Source: JBJXGC01 sp046154545 (GTDB lineage: Bacteria; Chloroflexota; Dehalococcoidia; Tepidiformales; Tepidiformaceae). Taken from it: a stretch of 9,283 bases of DNA. The number at the start of each line of letters is the position of its first letter. Position 1 is the first letter of the stretch. The DNA lies in assembly GCA_046154545.1 (NCBI GenBank), contig JBJXGC010000092.1, positions 1 through 9,283 of the forward strand, in the 5' to 3' direction. A program made the position numbers and the translations under genes. Positions 6,774 through 9,283 of the stretch are shown here, one piece after another. The notes beneath the pieces were generated by a model. That model was not told the origin of the DNA and ran no database searches. It saw nothing but the letters and a program-made list of their open reading frames with translations.

Positions 6774-7721
6774 TTACTGGACGCGGCGGATCTTGCAGAG
6801 GCTGCGCATCTCGCGGGGTGGGTCGAGCAGGCGGCCGCGAATGGTGTACGAGACTTCGCCGACGTAGATGTCCCCGTTGGAATCGACGGCGATCCCGTGG
6901 GGGGCGATGAACTGGCCCGGGCCTTCGCCCTCCTCGGCGTCGCCGAAGCGGGCGAGGAGCTTGCCTTCGGGGCTGAAGACCTCGATGCGATGGCCGTAGC
7001 CGGGGCAGTCCTCGACCAGGCCGACGCCGTTCAGTTCGCCGATATAGATGTTGCCGTCGGGGCCGACGGTAAGGCCGCAGGGGCGGTGGATGTTGTTCCA
7101 GACCGCCTGCAGCTTGCCCTCGCTGTCGAAGACCTGGACGCGGTGGGCCTCGCGGTCGGCGACGTAGACGTTGTCGGCGGTGTCGATGGCGATGTTGTGG
7201 GGGATCATGAACTGGCCGGGGTCGATACCGGGCTCGCCCCACGACTTCACGAGCCGTCCATCGGGCGTGTACTTGTGGACGCGGGCGTTGGCGTAGCCAT
7301 CACTGATGTAGATGTGGCCGGTGCGATGGGAGACGGCGGCCTGGGTGGGGCGGGAGAAGGGCAGCCCGCTCCAGCGGGGCGAGGGTTGGTTGGGCGTGCC
7401 GATGGTCATCAGCAGTTCGCCCTCAGGGCTCCACTTCGTGATCGTGCTGGTGCCGTCGTCAGTGGCGTAGATCATGCCGTCGGGGCCGACGAGGATGCCG
7501 TGCGACCGGTTCGTGAACGTGCCCTTGCCGAAGGTGGTGCGGAAGCTTCCGTCCCGTTCGAAGACGAGGATGGGGCTATCCGGGTTGCGGGTGAGGGCGT
7601 AGACGCAGTCCTTCGCGTCCACAGCGACTCCCGGCGTTTCCCGGAGGCGGACGCCTTCGGGAAGGCGCTCCCAGTGGGGGAGGGCTTCGTAAGTGAAGGA
7701 GGTGGGTGCGATGGCGGCCAT
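6774..7721 (-). CDS. NHL-repeat protein, peptidyl-alpha-hydroxyglycine alpha-amidating lyase-like
   Basis: This 315-aa protein is built of about six NHL-type beta-propeller blades. Repeating cores include GVAVDAKDCVYA (31-42), HGILVGPDGMIYATDDG (74-90), TGHIYISDGYANARVHKY (134-151), HNIAIDTADNVYVADR (175-190), CGLTVGPDGNIYIGE (215-229) and HGIAVDSNGDIYVGE (275-289). This pattern matches bacterial proteins annotated as the PAL-like family, related to the lyase half of eukaryotic peptide-amidating enzyme. Enzymatic activity in bacteria is generally unproven, so a binding or scaffold role is equally possible. The start ATG 7721 has AAGGAAGAG a few bases upstream. There is no signal peptide or membrane segment. 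The same frame remains open far upstream, but that extension is antisense to the carboxylase gene and not real. It is the first gene of the - strand block and divergent from the carboxylase. Confidence 0.87.
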   Translation of the reverse strand: MAAIAPTSFTYEALPHWERLPEGVRLRETPGVAVDAKDCVYALTRNPDSPILVFERDGSFRTTFGKGTFTNRSHGILVGPDGMIYATDDGTSTITKWSPEGELLMTIGTPNQPSPRWSGLPFSRPTQAAVSHRTGHIYISDGYANARVHKYTPDGRLVKSWGEPGIDPGQFMIPHNIAIDTADNVYVADREAHRVQVFDSEGKLQAVWNNIHRPCGLTVGPDGNIYIGELNGVGLVEDCPGYGHRIEVFSPEGKLLARFGDAEEGEGPGQFIAPHGIAVDSNGDIYVGEVSYTIRGRLLDPPREMRSLCKIRRVQ

Positions 7722-7764
7722 GGCTCTTCCTTTCGCGGCGCGGGGCTGCGGGCTGGTGTGGCGG

Positions 7765-7770
7765 ATTCTA
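7765..7770 (-). promoter_or_regulatory. Putative -10 element (TAGAAT) for the NHL-repeat gene
   Basis: In the 168-bp divergent intergenic region the - strand has TAGAAT (5 of 6 to consensus) about 44 bp before ATG 7721. A possible weak -35, TTCACG, lies 19 bp upstream of it. Sequence match only. Confidence 0.33.
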
Positions 7771-7812
7771 GCGGAGGTCGGCCGGGTTACGTGAATTGCC
7801 TTTGGTTGAGAT

Positions 7813-7842
7813 TTGTGGATCGACCGTGGCTGATGCCATAGT
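7813..7842 (+). promoter_or_regulatory. Putative promoter for the carboxylase gene
   Basis: On the + strand TTGTGG (7813-7818) and CATAGT (7837-7842) are separated by 18 bp, and the second is preceded by TGC, as in extended -10 promoters. The 5' leader would be about 40 nt. The matches are moderate and the call is tentative. Confidence 0.3.
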
Positions 7843-7889
7843 CCCCGTAGAACGCAGCCACCGGACAACGGGCGGCGCAGGAGAAACCG

Positions 7890-9283
7890 ATGGCCCAGGC
7901 AGGAACGGCGGCCACGCGCCTCAAGCGCGTGTTTATCAGCAATCGCGGTGAGATCGCAATCCGAATCGCGCGGGCGGCTTCGGGACTGGGGATGGAGTCG
8001 GTCGCCATCTACGCCGCTGCCGACAAATTTGGGTTGCACACCAGCTTCGCGACGCGGGCGGTGGAAGTGGGCGGCGGGGGTTCGAACACATCGGACCCCG
8101 TGGGCGCCTACCTCGACGCCCCGGCCTTGATCCAGGCGGCGAAGGCGGCGGGCTGCGACTGCGTCCACCCGGGGTACGGGTTCCTGGCCGAGAACGCGGC
8201 CTTTGCCGAGATGTGCGCTGCCACCGGGCTGACCTTCGTCGGCCCATCGCCGGAAGCGCTGTCGCTGTTCGGCGACAAGGTGCGGGCGCGGGCGTTCGCC
8301 AGTTCGCTGGGGATCCCGGTGGTGCCCGGGAGCAACGGGGCGCTGGCCACGGCGGACGAGGCCCTTGCGGTGGCCGGTGAACTCGGTTACCCCGTGATGC
8401 TGAAGGCATCGGCGGGGGGCGGCGGCCGGGGAATGCGCCTCGTCGAGCGGCCCGCGGAGATGGCGGACGCGTTCCTGCGCTGCCGGGGCGAGGCCACGGC
8501 CGCCTTCGGCGACGGGTCCCTCTTCCTCGAGAAAGTGATCGTGCGGCCACGGCACATCGAGGTGCAGATCCTCGGGGACGCACAGGGCAACGTCGTCCAC
8601 CTCCACGAGCGCGACTGCTCGGTCCAGCAGCGCAACCAGAAGGTCATCGAGATCGCCCCGGCGCCAGGGCTCGACCAGGCCCTGCGCGAGCGCATCCAGG
8701 CGGACGCGATCAAGCTCGCGCGGGCAGCGGCCTACGTGAACGCTGGCACAGTCGAGTTCCTGGTCGCGCCCGAGCAGGGCGAGTACTGGTTCATCGAGTG
8801 CAACCCGCGCGTCCAGGTGGAGCACACGGTGACCGAGCAGGTGACCGGCGTCGATATCGTGGAGGCGCAGTTTCAGCTCGCGGCCGGAGCCTCTCTGGCT
8901 TCTCTGGGGCTGGGTGACCAGGACGCGGTCGGGAGCCCGCGCGGATTCGCCGTGCAGGCCCGGGTGGTGGCCACGGCGCCGGGCACCATCACAGCCTACA
9001 AGGAGCCGTCCGGACCGGGCGTGCGGGTCGATGGCTGTGGTTATGTAGGGTACGCCCCGCCGCCCCAGTTCGACCCGTTGCTGGCCAAGGTCATCGGGGC
9101 CTCGAACTCGACCGGATCGTTCGTTTCCGCGGTGGAGCGCACGCTCCGGGCGCTGGACGAGTTCCACATCGCAGGCCTGCCGGCGAACGTGGGGCATCTG
9201 CGGGCGATGCTCCTCCACCCGCTGGTCCGGGCCGGGGACGCGCGGACGACGTTCCTCGGAGAACACCCGGAGCTGGCCGGCGG
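7890..9283 (+). CDS. Biotin carboxylase domain of an acyl-CoA/pyruvate carboxylase-type enzyme, 3' end outside window
   Basis: The first 464 codons form a biotin carboxylase, which uses ATP and bicarbonate to carboxylate biotin. ATG 7890 follows AGGAG with a short spacer. The N-terminal domain has RVFISNRGEIAIRIARAA (13-30) and HPGYGFLAEN. The ATP-grasp part has K130 (GDK), K172 before GGGGRG, H222/E224 (RHIEVQ), ERDCS with K251, E289, and E303/N305/R307 in ECNPRVQVEHTVTE. R358 in FAVQAR matches the catalytic Arg338 of E. coli AccC. After R358 the loop is about 7 residues shorter than in AccC, and the usual NAED is absent. The ending, TAYKEPSGPGVRVDGCGYVGY and then ALDEFHIAGLPANVGHLRAML, resembles large carboxylases that fuse this domain to biotin carrier and carboxyltransferase domains; whether that holds here lies beyond the edge. 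Substrate unknown. Confidence 0.93.
   Translation, partial: MAQAGTAATRLKRVFISNRGEIAIRIARAASGLGMESVAIYAAADKFGLHTSFATRAVEVGGGGSNTSDPVGAYLDAPALIQAAKAAGCDCVHPGYGFLAENAAFAEMCAATGLTFVGPSPEALSLFGDKVRARAFASSLGIPVVPGSNGALATADEALAVAGELGYPVMLKASAGGGGRGMRLVERPAEMADAFLRCRGEATAAFGDGSLFLEKVIVRPRHIEVQILGDAQGNVVHLHERDCSVQQRNQKVIEIAPAPGLDQALRERIQADAIKLARAAAYVNAGTVEFLVAPEQGEYWFIECNPRVQVEHTVTEQVTGVDIVEAQFQLAAGASLASLGLGDQDAVGSPRGFAVQARVVATAPGTITAYKEPSGPGVRVDGCGYVGYAPPPQFDPLLAKVIGASNSTGSFVSAVERTLRALDEFHIAGLPANVGHLRAMLLHPLVRAGDARTTFLGEHPELAG

Noticed and set aside
6453..7841. 462-codon + strand open frame opposite hicB and the NHL gene
   Set aside because: Its repeating Val/Asp/Ala/Gly pattern is the antisense image of the NHL repeats.
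7722..9266. Long upstream extension of the NHL-repeat frame on the - strand
   Set aside because: It is antisense to the biotin carboxylase, whose motifs and start are clear, and has no recognisable domain. The NHL gene has its own ATG and ribosome binding site at 7721.

Overview
The window is strongly GC-rich, with G or C at most third codon positions, and densely packed. Nothing fixes the species. The mix of genes (a thiolase, a multidomain acyl-CoA-type carboxylase, a CocE/NonD hydrolase, an NHL-repeat lyase-like protein and a LigD in PE-ligase-polymerase order) would fit an aerobic, soil- or sediment-type, GC-rich bacterium such as a Chloroflexota or Actinomycetota relative. That placement is a guess.

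Layout. At the left edge is the C-terminal end of a thiolase on the + strand (3-239). Its stop codon lies inside a 7-bp tandem repeat (236-281). A block of genes all on the - strand then runs from 7721 down to 321. In transcription order these are: an NHL-repeat protein resembling peptidyl-alpha-hydroxyglycine alpha-amidating lyases (7721-6774); a hicB antitoxin (6739-6521); an overlapping, frameshifted hicA toxin (6524-6334); a histidine-phosphatase-family protein (6137-5514); a broken amidase (5443-4623); a multidomain DNA ligase D (about 4640-2091); and a CocE/NonD hydrolase (2045-321). At the right edge, divergent from the NHL gene, is a + strand biotin carboxylase-type protein (7890 to beyond the window end). 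It is probably the N-terminal half of a multidomain carboxylase.

The most unusual stretch is 4600-5450. The amidase starts normally behind a good ribosome binding site. It is interrupted by about 164 bp of GC-rich palindromic DNA that shifts the frame, resumes through its nucleophile motif, and is then joined in frame to the LigD phosphoesterase domain. More than half of the amidase is missing, and LigD has no obvious start codon of its own. The hicA toxin also carries a single-base frameshift while its antitoxin looks intact. This part of the genome therefore shows several independent signs of gene decay or rearrangement, or of assembly or sequencing error.

The genes do not form an evident single pathway. 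Thiolase and carboxylase fit acyl-CoA metabolism, LigD fits DNA end joining (no Ku gene is visible here), and hicBA is a toxin-antitoxin remnant. I did not find a coherent new multi-gene system. The points worth a second look are the amidase-LigD chimera, the inserted palindromic element, the dead toxin, the shortened loop in the carboxylase and the stop-rich heptamer repeat.
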